Shown here: one piece after another, positions 1 to 8,192 of the stretch
How positions within the stretch are numbered: position 1 is the first letter of the stretch
How the letters are laid out: each line of letters begins with the position of its first letter
The notes under the pieces: model-generated
Seen by the model: the letters and a program-made list of their open reading frames with translations, nothing else
Database searches by the model: none
What the model was told of the DNA's origin: nothing
Translations under genes and position numbers: made by a program
Source: Polycladospora coralii
GTDB lineage: Bacteria; Bacillota; Bacilli; Thermoactinomycetales; Thermoactinomycetaceae
Assembly: GCF_014773435.2 (NCBI RefSeq)
Contig: NZ_JACXAG020000009.1
Location: forward strand, 21,720-85,719
Length of the DNA: 64,000 nucleotides
Direction of reading: 5' to 3'

Positions 1-163
1 ATAATAGCAAATTTTATTATAAATACAAGTGGACAAGGGATTTATACTGAAATGATCTCGTTAAATTTACAAGTATAACGTAAATGATCACGCATTTTTT
101 TAGATTAAATGTTCACCTTTACCGGTTTTGTCCGTTATATATATGAAAAAAGGAGGGGACTAT

Positions 164-256
164 TTGAATAATGAGCTGACCGATCTTCTACAAGAGAAAT
201 CTCAAGTTATACATTGTATAACGATGTATAATGTGATACGATGTTCTTGTTCGTGA
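164..256 (+). CDS. possible 30-aa small ORF upstream of the VanZ/PadR operon
   Basis: A TTG codon lies six bases after a strong AGGAGGGG ribosome binding site (151-158) and opens a 30-codon frame that starts MNNELTDLLQEK. It stops 25 bases before the next gene. The frame overlaps the inverted repeat at 207-231, so translation and operator occupancy could interact. The N-terminus is acidic and helix-like and the C-terminus is Cys/Ser-rich. It could be a leader peptide or the truncated start of a lost gene. No family is recognised. Confidence 0.25.
   Translation: MNNELTDLLQEKSQVIHCITMYNVIRCSCS
207..231. promoter_or_regulatory. candidate PadR operator (8-bp inverted repeat)
   Basis: Perfect 8-bp arms TTATACAT (207-214) and ATGTATAA (224-231) are separated by 9 bases. 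PadR-family regulators commonly bind ATGT/ACAT inverted repeats, and a PadR gene is the second gene downstream, so autoregulation of the operon is a reasonable inference. Binding is not shown by the sequence alone. Confidence 0.45.
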
Positions 257-280
257 TTCTAGATTGCTGGAGGGTTTGAT

Positions 281-1015
281 ATGGCGAATAATATCGAGCA
301 GTTTGTGCACAGAATCGTCGATCAATTAAACTGTGATTCACGAGAAAAAGAAGACCTCGCAGAGGAATTAACCTATCATTTACAGCAACGTATAGATGAC
401 TATCTAAATGAAGGTTTTACTGAAGAAGAAGCTATCCAAAAATCCATAGCTGAATTTGGAGATGATCAAACACTAAAGGTTGGTTTTCAAAACGCATTTG
501 CTCGCTATACCACCATTCTAAATGTAAGTTTATGGATTGGGTATGTAATCTATTTGATTAGCATTTTGTACGAGTTAATCTTATCTCGTTTTTGGAGTCG
601 TAACTCCTTGTTTTATTTCCCACCCGGCACAGATTCCATTTGGCAAATCGAAGTTTGGAAGATAAATGCAAACTTCATCCCATTACAAAACACCATTAAT
701 TACCTTACAGGCATTGAACGCTATAATCTTGACATCATTCTTTATAACACGTTTGGTAATGTGCTCATTTTTATCCCACTCGGTATATTTATCGCCCTTC
801 TATTTAAAAAAGTAGCTCGTTTATCGATCATCACGCTGTTTGCCATGAGTTTAAGCACCTATATTGAAGTCACACAATTTTTTCTCCAAATCGGTCAATT
901 AGATATTGACGACGTCCTTTTAAATACACTTGGAGCTATGCTAGGATATTTCTTAGTCCGTGGTATTGAAATTTCTATAAAATCATACAAGAAAGCGAGA
1001 GCGCTTTATGGATAA
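281..1015 (+). CDS. VanZ-like membrane protein with HAAS-type N-terminal domain
   Basis: This 244-residue protein has two parts. Residues 1-65 form a charged helical domain (EDLAEELTYHLQQRIDDYL, then EEEAIQKSIAEFGD) of the permease-prefix/HAAS type usually partnered with PadR regulators. The rest is a membrane domain with about four hydrophobic segments and VanZ-like features: NVLIFIPLGIF, a TYIEVTQ segment, and DIDDVLLNTLGAMLGY near the C-terminus. VanZ proteins are linked to teicoplanin resistance or membrane effects, but most members have no known role. The ATG follows GGAGGG by seven bases. The PadR gene overlaps its 3' end by 8 bases, so the two are translationally coupled. Confidence 0.8.
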   Translation: MANNIEQFVHRIVDQLNCDSREKEDLAEELTYHLQQRIDDYLNEGFTEEEAIQKSIAEFGDDQTLKVGFQNAFARYTTILNVSLWIGYVIYLISILYELILSRFWSRNSLFYFPPGTDSIWQIEVWKINANFIPLQNTINYLTGIERYNLDIILYNTFGNVLIFIPLGIFIALLFKKVARLSIITLFAMSLSTYIEVTQFFLQIGQLDIDDVLLNTLGAMLGYFLVRGIEISIKSYKKARALYG

Positions 1016-1358
1016 AGAAATCATGAAGGGAAGTATTGATATTCTCCTGCTCACACTTCTACAATCACAAGATCGATACGGATACGAAATCGTTCGTATG
1101 TTGAAAGAACAAAGCCAAGATTTATACAATATGAGTGAAGGCACACTGTACCCCGCTCTCAAAAGATTAGAAAAAAAAAATTGGCTTGAATCTTATTGGG
1201 ATAATGGAGAAGTTGGTGCACGAAGAAAGTATTATCGCATCACAGAAGATGGTAGAAAAGAACTTAAACGAAAGCTAACCGAATGGGAGAAAGTGACTCA
1301 TTTAATCCATGTTTGTGCAGAAGGAATCTCTAAGAAAAAGACTTCCATTGTCGAATAA
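1008..1358 (+). CDS. PadR family transcriptional regulator
   Basis: This 116-residue winged-helix regulator has typical PadR sequence: KGSIDILLLTLLQ at the start, RYGYEIVRML, the SEGTLYPALKRLE recognition-helix block, and RRKYYRITEDGRKEL for the wing. It overlaps the upstream VanZ-like gene by 8 bases. PadR proteins usually repress their own operon, and a matching inverted repeat lies at 207-231. The ligand is unknown. A strong bidirectional terminator follows directly. Confidence 0.9.
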   Translation: MDKEIMKGSIDILLLTLLQSQDRYGYEIVRMLKEQSQDLYNMSEGTLYPALKRLEKKNWLESYWDNGEVGARRKYYRITEDGRKELKRKLTEWEKVTHLIHVCAEGISKKKTSIVE

Positions 1359-1388
1359 AAAGCTACTCCTTTCTATGAGTAGCTTTTT
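1357..1388. terminator. bidirectional intrinsic terminator
   Basis: AAAAGCTACTC (1357-1367) and GAGTAGCTTTTT (1377-1388) form an 11-bp stem with a 9-base loop. A- and T-tracts on both sides let it serve the PadR operon on plus and the SRPBCC gene on minus, whose stop codon it overlaps. Confidence 0.85.
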
Positions 1389-1845
1389 ATTCGACTAACC
1401 CAAATTTATTTTTCAACTGTTCAGTCCGATAATCGAATAAACGCGCGATCTTTTTCCGAATTAAAATCTCATTTGTCCATATACCTAGCTTTCCAAACGG
1501 AACTTGGTAATCAATTTCATCGGTTACTTCTATGCCATTTTTCACTTCTCGAAATGAATGATGATGTTGCCAGCTAGCAAAGGGCCCTTCTACTTGTCGA
1601 TCAATAAAATAAGATCTCTCCCTCACTTCTACAATCTCACTTTCCCATTTCACCCGTAATAGCGGCAATGGATTCACTTGGCTGATAAAGCGTTTCCCTT
1701 CACTTACTGCCGATGTACCCTCTATTTCTAAATTTAGCTGCATCTCCGCTGGTGTTAATTCATATAAGCTTTTTATATCACTGAAAAAAGCCCAAGCATC
1801 TTCCATTTCCACTGGGATGGTTAATGTTCGTATAAATCGATGCAT
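1387..1845 (-). CDS. SRPBCC (START-like) family protein
   Basis: This protein of about 152 residues starts MHRFIRTLTIPV. I chose the ATG at 1845 because GAGAGGGTG sits just upstream of it, while the in-frame ATG 21 bases earlier has no binding site. The pattern of an N-terminal strand, a WAFFSDIKSLYELTP helix, FEVRERSYFIDRQVEGPF-like strands and a long C-terminal helix (YRTEQLKNKFG) is that of polyketide cyclase/COQ10-type SRPBCC hydrophobic-ligand proteins. Substrate unknown. It is probably monocistronic. Confidence 0.75.
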   Translation of the reverse strand: MHRFIRTLTIPVEMEDAWAFFSDIKSLYELTPAEMQLNLEIEGTSAVSEGKRFISQVNPLPLLRVKWESEIVEVRERSYFIDRQVEGPFASWQHHHSFREVKNGIEVTDEIDYQVPFGKLGIWTNEILIRKKIARLFDYRTEQLKNKFGLVE

Positions 1846-1964
1846 TTTTACACCCTCTCTTCTCATGAAATCCCACTCATTTCACAGTGCCCATCCACTA
1901 AAGCAATGATACACTGCCAGAGCAAGTTTGTCTCGCTTCCTCATACCAGAGCTCTGAACATCTA

Positions 1965-2016
1965 GTAAAAATAACCGCGAGTCCCTCATAAAATCATTGA
2001 GAGATTTGCGGTTTTG
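1965..2016 (-). terminator. intrinsic terminator, minus strand
   Basis: AACCGC (1973-1978) pairs with GCGGTT (2008-2013), with a nested CTCA/TGAG pairing inside. On the minus strand the stem is followed by TATTTTT. It would stop transcription from the VOC gene, although an IS-like end now lies between that gene and the hairpin. Confidence 0.5.
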
Positions 2017-2021
2017 CATTT

Positions 2022-2100
2022 ATCTATGTCGCACGTCGGGGAATCAGGTGTATACGCTAGCTTACCTGATTAAAGCTCCACTTATAGCAGTGGGGGGTCT
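2022..2100 (+). mobile_element. solo IS200/IS605-type right end / omega-RNA-like remnant
   Basis: The segment has a hairpin AATCAGGT (2042-2049) / ACCTGATT (2064-2071) around a GCTAGCTT loop. A second subterminal hairpin follows, CCACT (2078-2082) / AGTGG (2089-2093), inside AAGCTCCACTTATAGCAGTGGGG. This order closely resembles the right end of IS605/TnpB elements, where the omega RNA ends. No tnpA or tnpB reading frame is present upstream; only about 180 bases separate it from the SRPBCC gene. I infer an orphan end left by deletion or by a PATE-like passenger. Recognition is by pattern memory only. Confidence 0.45.
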
Positions 2101-2109
2101 GAACCCAGC

Positions 2110-2544
2110 CTAGAGATCATTTTCATTCTGAAAATTAAGTTGCCAATGAATACTAAATTTGTCTTTAAGGACAGCAAATTGAGCCCCCCAAAATACATCT
2201 TGGAGTGGCATTTGAATTTCACCACCTTGAGACAGACGCTCTAGCAAACGCTTAATTTCTTCTTCACTTTGACACTCGATGGTAAGAGATATGTTCCCTC
2301 CGTCTTTTCCAACTGCGTCAGAACAATATAAGATTTGATCGTGAATGCGAAATTGGGCATGCAATACTTTTCGTTCATAACCAGGGGGAATCGGAAAATC
2401 TAAATTCGCTTCCTCATCTTGATAACGCATGAGGCCCATCACTTCTCCATCACCAAATGCATCCATATAAAATTGCATGGCCTCTTCCGCTAAACCATTA
2501 AACATGAAATAGGGTACAATTTTCTGATTTGAGATTTCACCCAA
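2110..2544 (-). CDS. VOC family (PhnB/YjdN-like) protein
   Basis: This 144-residue protein starts at TTG behind AGGGG. The KIVPYFMFNGLAEEAMQFYM start, the LHAQFRIHDQILYCSDA centre and the DVFWGAQFAVLKDKFSIHWQ end are typical of the PhnB-like branch of the vicinal-oxygen-chelate (glyoxalase/bleomycin-resistance) superfamily. That branch is often annotated 3-demethylubiquinone methyltransferase-like, but it has no proven methyltransferase activity. The substrate cannot be told from sequence. Confidence 0.85.
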   Translation of the reverse strand: MGEISNQKIVPYFMFNGLAEEAMQFYMDAFGDGEVMGLMRYQDEEANLDFPIPPGYERKVLHAQFRIHDQILYCSDAVGKDGGNISLTIECQSEEEIKRLLERLSQGGEIQMPLQDVFWGAQFAVLKDKFSIHWQLNFQNENDL

Positions 2545-2597
2545 TGTTATACGCCCCTTACATCATAGTATGAACTGACTAGCTTCGACATAGGGAT

Positions 2598-3554
2598 CTA
2601 CAAGTCCTGTTTCATTTCTGAATTATTATAATTTTTAATAGGTACTGGTTCATTCTTTTCTAATTGTAATTTGAGTTGCATAATTTCCGTTATATCATCC
2701 GGATAGTCTGCAGCTATTCTAGGCACCATGTAAAATAAATATTTTAGCGTAAGATTTGCTCGTTCTATGGCAAGATGCCTATAATTCGATTCTTGTAACA
2801 ACCCAACCTGTAATCCATATAACACCATATGAAAATAGTCAATCGTACCTCCAATCAGCATTTTATCGCTTAATGCTTGTTGTTCTGGGTGTTTACGAAA
2901 ATAACTTAATCCTTCTGCTATGTAAATCATATCCCCTTCTAGCAAAAGATTGAGCCATGTTGCCATATCGACATTACATCGATAGCGCCGGCCTGCAAAT
3001 GTGCCAAAAGGCTCTTTTAAATATTTTTTGCGAAATAGGACAGTCGTCGGCTCACCCATACAATTGCCTGCTCCCATCATATAGTCAGCGAAACATCGAC
3101 CGATGATCACCATATCTCGATCAAAAACCGGTCTAGTTTGGGGAATATCGTCTTGTATTTTCCCATTTCCATCAATAATATGCCTTCGAGAAGTGATCAG
3201 AGCCAATTTTTCTTCTTTGTCATTCTTAAAGTAAGCCATCATTTTTTCAATTTTAGTGGGGGCAAATAAGTCATCATCCATTAGATAATTAATATACTCT
3301 CCCTGAGCTCGTTCAAATAGTTTTAGGTCATTATCAAACTGCCCTAATCTAGTCTCATTATGATAATATTTGATTTGTGGGAATTCTCTTAAGTATTTTT
3401 GTATAAGTCTCTCGGTATCATCATTTGTACTATCATCACAAATCACAATCTCTATATTCGAATAGGTTTGTGCTAAAACACTATTTAATGCTTCTCGAAA
3501 CCATTTTGGACGATTAAAAGTTGGAATTAACACGCTTACCAAAGGATCAGCCAT
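2598..3554 (-). CDS. family 2 glycosyltransferase
   Basis: This 318-residue cytoplasmic GT-A enzyme starts PLVSVLIPTFNRPKWFREAL. It carries the nucleotide-binding D in VICDDSTNDDTE and a DxD-type metal site in INYLMDDDLFAPTKIEKM. There is no membrane segment. The ATG has a clear GGAGGTTC site. The acceptor is unknown. The C-terminal half (MGAGNCMGEPTTVLFRKKY, then WLNLLLEGDMIYIAEGLSYFRKH) resembles glycosyltransferases acting on surface glycans or glycosylated products. Immediately upstream on the same strand lies a decayed SGNH-hydrolase gene, so the two may once have formed a surface-modification pair. Confidence 0.85.
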   Translation of the reverse strand: MADPLVSVLIPTFNRPKWFREALNSVLAQTYSNIEIVICDDSTNDDTERLIQKYLREFPQIKYYHNETRLGQFDNDLKLFERAQGEYINYLMDDDLFAPTKIEKMMAYFKNDKEEKLALITSRRHIIDGNGKIQDDIPQTRPVFDRDMVIIGRCFADYMMGAGNCMGEPTTVLFRKKYLKEPFGTFAGRRYRCNVDMATWLNLLLEGDMIYIAEGLSYFRKHPEQQALSDKMLIGGTIDYFHMVLYGLQVGLLQESNYRHLAIERANLTLKYLFYMVPRIAADYPDDITEIMQLKLQLEKNEPVPIKNYNNSEMKQDL

Positions 3555-3670
3555 GAAAATGAACCTCCCACTCCTGACATGATAAAAAAGCCTCTACTTC
3601 TATATATATGATTACACATTTAAAGTATTCGAATTAGAATGATGAGGCAACACGAGCTTGGCAAGTTGCC

Positions 3671-4030
3671 TCATGGGCACTTCAGATTAGATCGTTTGTA
3701 TCCCATCGAATTGGGGTGCACACAATCTGTTGATAGATATGTAAGTTCTTTGGAAAAGGAATGATTCCACATATCAAAAAATAGAACATCATACTGTGAG
3801 ATTTGATTCTGACTCACAATAATGGCTTTTAAAGCTTTCTTTTTATCCGCAGGTTCTGAAAAGTCGGGTGTGTTGCCCGTGATAATAGTCAGCTTCCTAA
3901 CATCTCTGCCATGTTCTGTTTATACACATCAGGCACCTGCAATTATACTAACGACGGTTTGTGTTGATTACGCTTTCTTCAGATGCTCCTTGATATTCCC
4001 TTGCTACAAACTTTTCCCAAATTTACGATC
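3671..4030 (-). pseudogene. decayed SGNH/GDSL-type hydrolase gene
   Basis: On the minus strand one frame reads RKLTIITGNTPDF, then ISQYDVLFFDMWNH, then LSTDCVHPNSMGY and a stop at 3671. The DxxHPN block is the catalytic Asp-His block V of SGNH hydrolases. Just upstream, in a different frame, is VPDVYKQNMAEML, which fits the helix before block III. Several frameshifts and stops separate the pieces, and the N-terminal GDS serine block is not seen. I infer a gene inactivated by small indels, lying between plsC and the glycosyltransferase. Confidence 0.5.
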
Positions 4031-4068
4031 TACCCTCTCATTTATTTCCCAAGAAATAATAGGTCTTA

Positions 4069-4680
4069 TTACGAATTTTTAACTCTAAAGTTACGTAGTT
4101 GATTCATAATTTCTTGGCTGATATAAGTTTGCTGTTCACTTGTCTTCATGTCTTGTGGGGGGTAAATCGGCTCCCCAATCTCAATCGTTACTTTTGTAGG
4201 GCGAATGAATAACTTTCCTTTCGGGAGCGCTGCTTCCGATCCCGAAATAAAAAAGGGAAGTACGGGACAATTGGCTTTTACTGCAAAATAAGCAGCTCCT
4301 TGCTTTAATTCACCTAGTTCCTCCGCACTTCCTTTACGTGCTCCCTCTGGAAAAAGCCCGATCACTTCTCCATCTTTTAAATATTGAATCGCTGTTTTGA
4401 TGGTTTTAATACTCGGTTTTTCACGATTGACAGGAAAGGCGCCAAGCGCTCTAATCAATTTGGCTAAACCGCTATGATTAAATAACTCCTGCTTAGCCAT
4501 ATAGTGAACCGGGCGAGGACATGCACCCCCTATATATACGGGATCAAGATTACTAATATGGTTTCCAATGATGACTAAACCACCTTCAGTAGGCACTCGT
4601 TTCCTTCCAATAATATCTACGCGATGGTACAGAGATAAAAAACTACGTACAATACCTTTCGCTATTGGATAAAGTTGCAT
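4069..4680 (-). CDS. plsC: 1-acyl-sn-glycerol-3-phosphate acyltransferase
   Basis: This 203-residue membrane-associated enzyme makes phosphatidic acid by acylating lysophosphatidate. The catalytic HX4D motif is NHISNLDP, the substrate-binding block is GLFPEGAR, and the PVLPFFISGSEAALPKG block is present. Length is normal for the short bacterial PlsC type. The ATG has a GGAGG site. It appears to be transcribed alone or with the degraded hydrolase and GT2 gene downstream. Several PlsC-like paralogues often exist in Bacillales, so its exact acyl acceptor is inferred. Confidence 0.9.
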   Translation of the reverse strand: MQLYPIAKGIVRSFLSLYHRVDIIGRKRVPTEGGLVIIGNHISNLDPVYIGGACPRPVHYMAKQELFNHSGLAKLIRALGAFPVNREKPSIKTIKTAIQYLKDGEVIGLFPEGARKGSAEELGELKQGAAYFAVKANCPVLPFFISGSEAALPKGKLFIRPTKVTIEIGEPIYPPQDMKTSEQQTYISQEIMNQLRNFRVKNS

Positions 4681-4746
4681 GATTTGACCTCCTTAACCTA
4701 GTACAGAATGAAAGATACTTTTACTATAATATATCTCTCGCGTGAT

Positions 4747-5031
4747 TTAAATCGGTCTAAATAGGATACATCTGGCTAATGGCAAATTAATGGTTCCCAA
4801 ATTTTGGCGTGGTATGCCATTTGTCACCACATAGTACAATACACTACTTGGTTGAATGCGACAGACCACAATATAAAATTGACCACTCTCAAGGGATAAA
4901 AGTCCTCTAATTTGTGGAGGTGTCCCTCCGCAACACACATTTTGTTCGCCACTGGCAACGTTAACCACTTGAATATTTCTACTAGTATCTGCACGATTCA
5001 ATACAATCAATCCTTTCACATTGGCATTCAA
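4747..5031 (-). CDS. hypothetical 94-aa protein
   Basis: Unrecognised. The frame begins at a TTG without a clear ribosome binding site, so the start is uncertain. The sequence alternates short hydrophobic strands with polar turns (KGLIVLNRADTSRNIQVV, GQFYIVVCRIQPSSVLYYV), suggesting a small beta-rich fold. It has a NVCCGGTPP motif with paired cysteines. It follows the GNAT gene on the same strand by 48 bases. No signal peptide is evident. Confidence 0.45.
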   Translation of the reverse strand: MNANVKGLIVLNRADTSRNIQVVNVASGEQNVCCGGTPPQIRGLLSLESGQFYIVVCRIQPSSVLYYVVTNGIPRQNLGTINLPLARCILFRPI

Positions 5032-5079
5032 ACTACGATAAGATATGAATAAATGTGAAAAGATGATTGCGTGTTTGCC

Positions 5080-5874
5080 CTACTCAATTCGTCTATGGAG
5101 CCCAAACTCGATCATCAATACGACATGCATACGGGTATATCCCAACGACTCATACATACGTATAGCAGCATGATTATGCTCTTCTACATATAGGTATATA
5201 TCATCGGCACAAGCTTTTCCTTGCCGCGTAAGCTCGGATACGACTTTTTTGCCAAATCCTTGGCGCCGCTTTCTTGACGCCGTGCCAATATTACCAATTT
5301 CAACATAGTCACTTTGATAACTATGAAATCCACCTATCGCAACTAATTCTCCCTCATCCATTATCCCCCAAAAAGGTCGGTTGAAGCTATCTTCTGTAAA
5401 TATCAGCGCATCCATTTCCTGCATATATGTCTTCACTTTGCCATAGTCCTGTCGTTTAATTTGCTGGACTTCATCATAATAGCTTGGTAAATTTGCTGAC
5501 TTTGCATGCTTCATGATCACCATATTTCGAATCAGCTTGGTCTGAAATGCGTTTACAAACCAAGCAAGATCTTGTTGTGAGACCAAAGTACTTCCGCGTG
5601 TGGTGGGAGGTAAACGTAGTTCACTACATATGTAAGCAAATAACTTTGTTAAATCACAGGTCTTCTCTTTGATCAAATAAGCACAAGCAAAAAAGGGCAA
5701 CCCCTCACAATAGGCCATGATACCAAGTAATGCTCCATCTGATCGATATTGCCCAAAATGTCTCGTTAGTCGTTTACGAACGGTTAAGTAAGAGTAGTAT
5801 AACAAATGATCTTCTCTGTCAAATTCTTGTAAAATCTGTGCCAATTCTGGATCCGTTAGTTCGTGATGAAACAT
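5080..5874 (-). CDS. GNAT family N-acetyltransferase
   Basis: The protein is 264 residues long from the ATG at 5874, which is preceded by AGAGGAG; a TTG seven codons earlier lies within that site. The C-terminal half is a GNAT domain with VAIGGFHSY, the acetyl-CoA pyrophosphate loop RKRRQGFGKKVVSEL, and AAIRMYESLGYTRM. The first ~130 residues form an extra helical region that is not part of the acetyltransferase core, as in larger GNAT proteins of Bacilli. Substrate unknown. Confidence 0.8.
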   Translation of the reverse strand: MFHHELTDPELAQILQEFDREDHLLYYSYLTVRKRLTRHFGQYRSDGALLGIMAYCEGLPFFACAYLIKEKTCDLTKLFAYICSELRLPPTTRGSTLVSQQDLAWFVNAFQTKLIRNMVIMKHAKSANLPSYYDEVQQIKRQDYGKVKTYMQEMDALIFTEDSFNRPFWGIMDEGELVAIGGFHSYQSDYVEIGNIGTASRKRRQGFGKKVVSELTRQGKACADDIYLYVEEHNHAAIRMYESLGYTRMHVVLMIEFGLHRRIE

Positions 5875-5987
5875 CGTTTTTCTCCTCTTTTTCAACTTAA
5901 ATATTTACACACTGGGTTAACTAGCATAACAGGCTCTTTACATATTATACTAAAAGTGAAAGACCATTTAATACTGAGGTGATATGA

Positions 5988-6548
5988 ATGGCACGTACTG
6001 AGTCAAATATGCTACCACTAGGTAGTTCTGCACCACACTTTTCCCTACCAGATACCTTATCTGGTGAAACCCAAACACTGGAACAATTAAAATCGGAACA
6101 AGCAACGGTTATTTTTTTCATTTGTAACCATTGCCCATTCGTCATCCATGTACAAGAGCAACTCATTCAATTAGCTAAAGATTATCAACCAAAAGGCATA
6201 TCTTTTATCGCAATCAGTTCGAATGATGTAGAAAATTATCCCGACGATTCACCCGAAAAAATGCGTGAAGTCGGTACACAGCTGGGATATCCTTTCCCTT
6301 ACTTATACGATGAGACACAAGAAATCGCTAAAGCTTATCAAGCGGCGTGTACACCTGACTTCTATATATTTGATCACAATCTAAAACTCGCATATCGTGG
6401 TCAATTAGATGATTCCCGTCCTGGTAATGACATACCTGTAACGGGTGCATCGCTTCGCACCGCCTTGGAATGCTTATTAGCAAATAAAGCCATTCCAAGT
6501 CCGCAAAAGCCGAGTCTTGGTTGTAATATTAAATGGAAAGAGAACTAG
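5988..6548 (+). CDS. thioredoxin-fold redoxin family protein
   Basis: This 186-residue protein has an AhpC/TSA-redoxin fold: GSSAPHFSLPDTLSGE, FFICNHCPFVIHVQE with a CxxC active site, then ISFIAISSNDVENYPDDSPEKM, and YQAACTPDFYIFD with the cis-Pro region. The NHCPFV-type CxxC is characteristic of a conserved cytoplasmic thioredoxin-like family. There is no signal peptide. The ATG follows GAGGTGATAT. Probably a peroxide- or disulfide-handling protein; substrate undefined. Confidence 0.85.
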   Translation: MARTESNMLPLGSSAPHFSLPDTLSGETQTLEQLKSEQATVIFFICNHCPFVIHVQEQLIQLAKDYQPKGISFIAISSNDVENYPDDSPEKMREVGTQLGYPFPYLYDETQEIAKAYQAACTPDFYIFDHNLKLAYRGQLDDSRPGNDIPVTGASLRTALECLLANKAIPSPQKPSLGCNIKWKEN

Positions 6549-6577
6549 ATCCATTTACCCATCTCAAAAATCATCCC

Positions 6578-8155
6578 TTATTTGGGGAATTGTTTTAGTT
6601 GAAGAATGAGCTGTTGAAATCGTAGTTCCAGCTCATTCTTCTCATGTTCCGATGTTGCAAACGAAAGCTTGTTAATAATTTCATTTCGTTCGTGTTGTAG
6701 CTGCAAAAGACGATTTGCTTGATCCACATTCTTTTCTTCTTGCTTCTTCAAGTCGATTTCATCATTGCCTCTATAAAAAGATGCCTTCCCTTCATGAAGT
6801 ACAATCATGTGATCAGATAGGTGATTCGTGAAAGTGCGATCATGTGATACAAATAATAAGGTTCCTTGATATGCGCTTAATACTTCTTCTAAGCCTAATT
6901 TCGTTGTAATATCCAGATAATTTGTAGGTTCATCCATAATCAGAAGATCATAGGCACCACAGCACAGTTTAGCCAAAGCAACCTTAACCTGCTCTCCACC
7001 ACTTAGAGAAGAAATGGACTTATCCACATGATCTCCTTTCAATTGTAATCTGGCTAACACCGTTCGAATAAATGTTTCATGATAAGGACTACTCATCTGA
7101 ATGTTCTCTAAAACACTTTTTGTTTGATCCAAATGAGACAATGTCTGCTCAAAATAACCTACCTTCACCGCTGCTGGTATGATAACACCAGCCTCTTTTT
7201 CTTTAATCGCTTGTAGTAGCGTCGTTTTCCCCGAACCATTCCTGCCCCTAACACCTACTTTAGCCCCAGTAGGAATGGCACAACTAAAATGTTCGAATAA
7301 AACTTTGTCTGGTACTTTCTTAGTAAGACGCTCCAATCTGATACTATATGGACCTCGGTAAGGCCTAAATAATTCAAAATCAAATTGGACGGGTGCAGGC
7401 TCATAGGGTCGTTCTTTTTTTTCTAGCTGATGTAAACGTGTTTCTATGCTTTTTGCGTTGCGACTCACTTTTGAGCGTTTACTTTCAACTCTCATTTTGC
7501 TTAATTTTGCTTCGGAGTGGCTCATACGTGCAGGGGATTTCTTCATGTTTTGCGCTTGTTGTTTGACTTGCGTGATGGCATGTGTAAGACGTCTTTTTTC
7601 TTTTTGGTATTCGTCATATTCATATTGCTGGCGTCTTTTCTTTTCATCTTTTTGTTTCACATAAGCGGTATAATTTCCTTCATAATAATAAATCTTACCT
7701 TGCTCGATCTCGATCATATGCGTACATACTTGATCTAAAATATAACGGTCATGAGAGACCAGGAGTATCGCACCTGCATAGTTTCTTAATTCCTTAGCTA
7801 GCCACTTACGTGATTCCAGATCTAAATGACTCGTCGGTTCATCGGCTAGTAAAAGTCCATTTTTATGCATCAGTGCTTCTATAATCCTTTTTTTAGTCCT
7901 TTCCCCTCCACTTTCACATTTAGGATTTGGCTCCATATCCATCTGACGAATCCACTGTTTCATTACAGATACCTTTATACGACCTTCATCCACCTTTTCT
8001 TCTCCCGCTATTAAGCGAAGTAGTGTCGTTTTTCCTGCTCCATTTCTACCCACTATCCCAATTTTTTGCGCGTTTTCCACTTTGAAGGACGGGATGTCTA
8101 GCAACAAACGGTCTCCAAATTCCTTTTTTATTCCATTCATCTCCACAATTGACAT
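6578..8155 (-). CDS. ABC-F ATPase, Vga/Vml-like ribosome protection type
   Basis: This 525-residue protein has two ATPase domains and no membrane segment. Domain 1 has GRNGAGKTT, SGGERTKKR and LLADEPTSHLD. Domain 2 has GRNGSGKTT, SLSGGEQVKVALAKL and LLIMDEPTNYLD. The linker between them (KQQAQNMKKSPARMSHSEAKL) and the short first domain resemble antibiotic-resistance ABC-F proteins (Vga, Vml, Msr), which displace lincosamide, streptogramin A or pleuromutilin drugs from the ribosome. The ATG at 8155 is chosen for its GGGAGG site. The leader contains a terminator-like hairpin that also buries this site, which fits drug-induced attenuation. Specificity is not predictable. Confidence 0.85.
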   Translation of the reverse strand: MSIVEMNGIKKEFGDRLLLDIPSFKVENAQKIGIVGRNGAGKTTLLRLIAGEEKVDEGRIKVSVMKQWIRQMDMEPNPKCESGGERTKKRIIEALMHKNGLLLADEPTSHLDLESRKWLAKELRNYAGAILLVSHDRYILDQVCTHMIEIEQGKIYYYEGNYTAYVKQKDEKKRRQQYEYDEYQKEKRRLTHAITQVKQQAQNMKKSPARMSHSEAKLSKMRVESKRSKVSRNAKSIETRLHQLEKKERPYEPAPVQFDFELFRPYRGPYSIRLERLTKKVPDKVLFEHFSCAIPTGAKVGVRGRNGSGKTTLLQAIKEKEAGVIIPAAVKVGYFEQTLSHLDQTKSVLENIQMSSPYHETFIRTVLARLQLKGDHVDKSISSLSGGEQVKVALAKLCCGAYDLLIMDEPTNYLDITTKLGLEEVLSAYQGTLLFVSHDRTFTNHLSDHMIVLHEGKASFYRGNDEIDLKKQEEKNVDQANRLLQLQHERNEIINKLSFATSEHEKNELELRFQQLILQLKQFPK

Positions 8156-8192
8156 CAAAAAAGAACCTCCCAATTTTCTAGAGAGGCCCTGC
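8156..8192 (-). promoter_or_regulatory. attenuator-like leader of the ABC-F gene
   Basis: On the minus strand GGGCCTCTC (from 8189) pairs with GGGAGGTTC (8171-8163) and is followed by TTTTTT (8162-8157), then G and the ATG. The hairpin thus includes the Shine-Dalgarno sequence and resembles an intrinsic terminator abutting the start codon. A 15-codon frame starting at a TTG upstream (MKKSRASLENWEV) ends at TGATG, overlapping the start. Both features match ribosome-sensing leaders known for ARE ABC-F genes. This is inferred by analogy. Confidence 0.5.

Noticed and set aside
3822..4082. 86-codon plus-strand ORF with Ser/Cys-rich sequence
   Set aside because: It is the antisense of the decayed SGNH-hydrolase gene and lacks a binding site.
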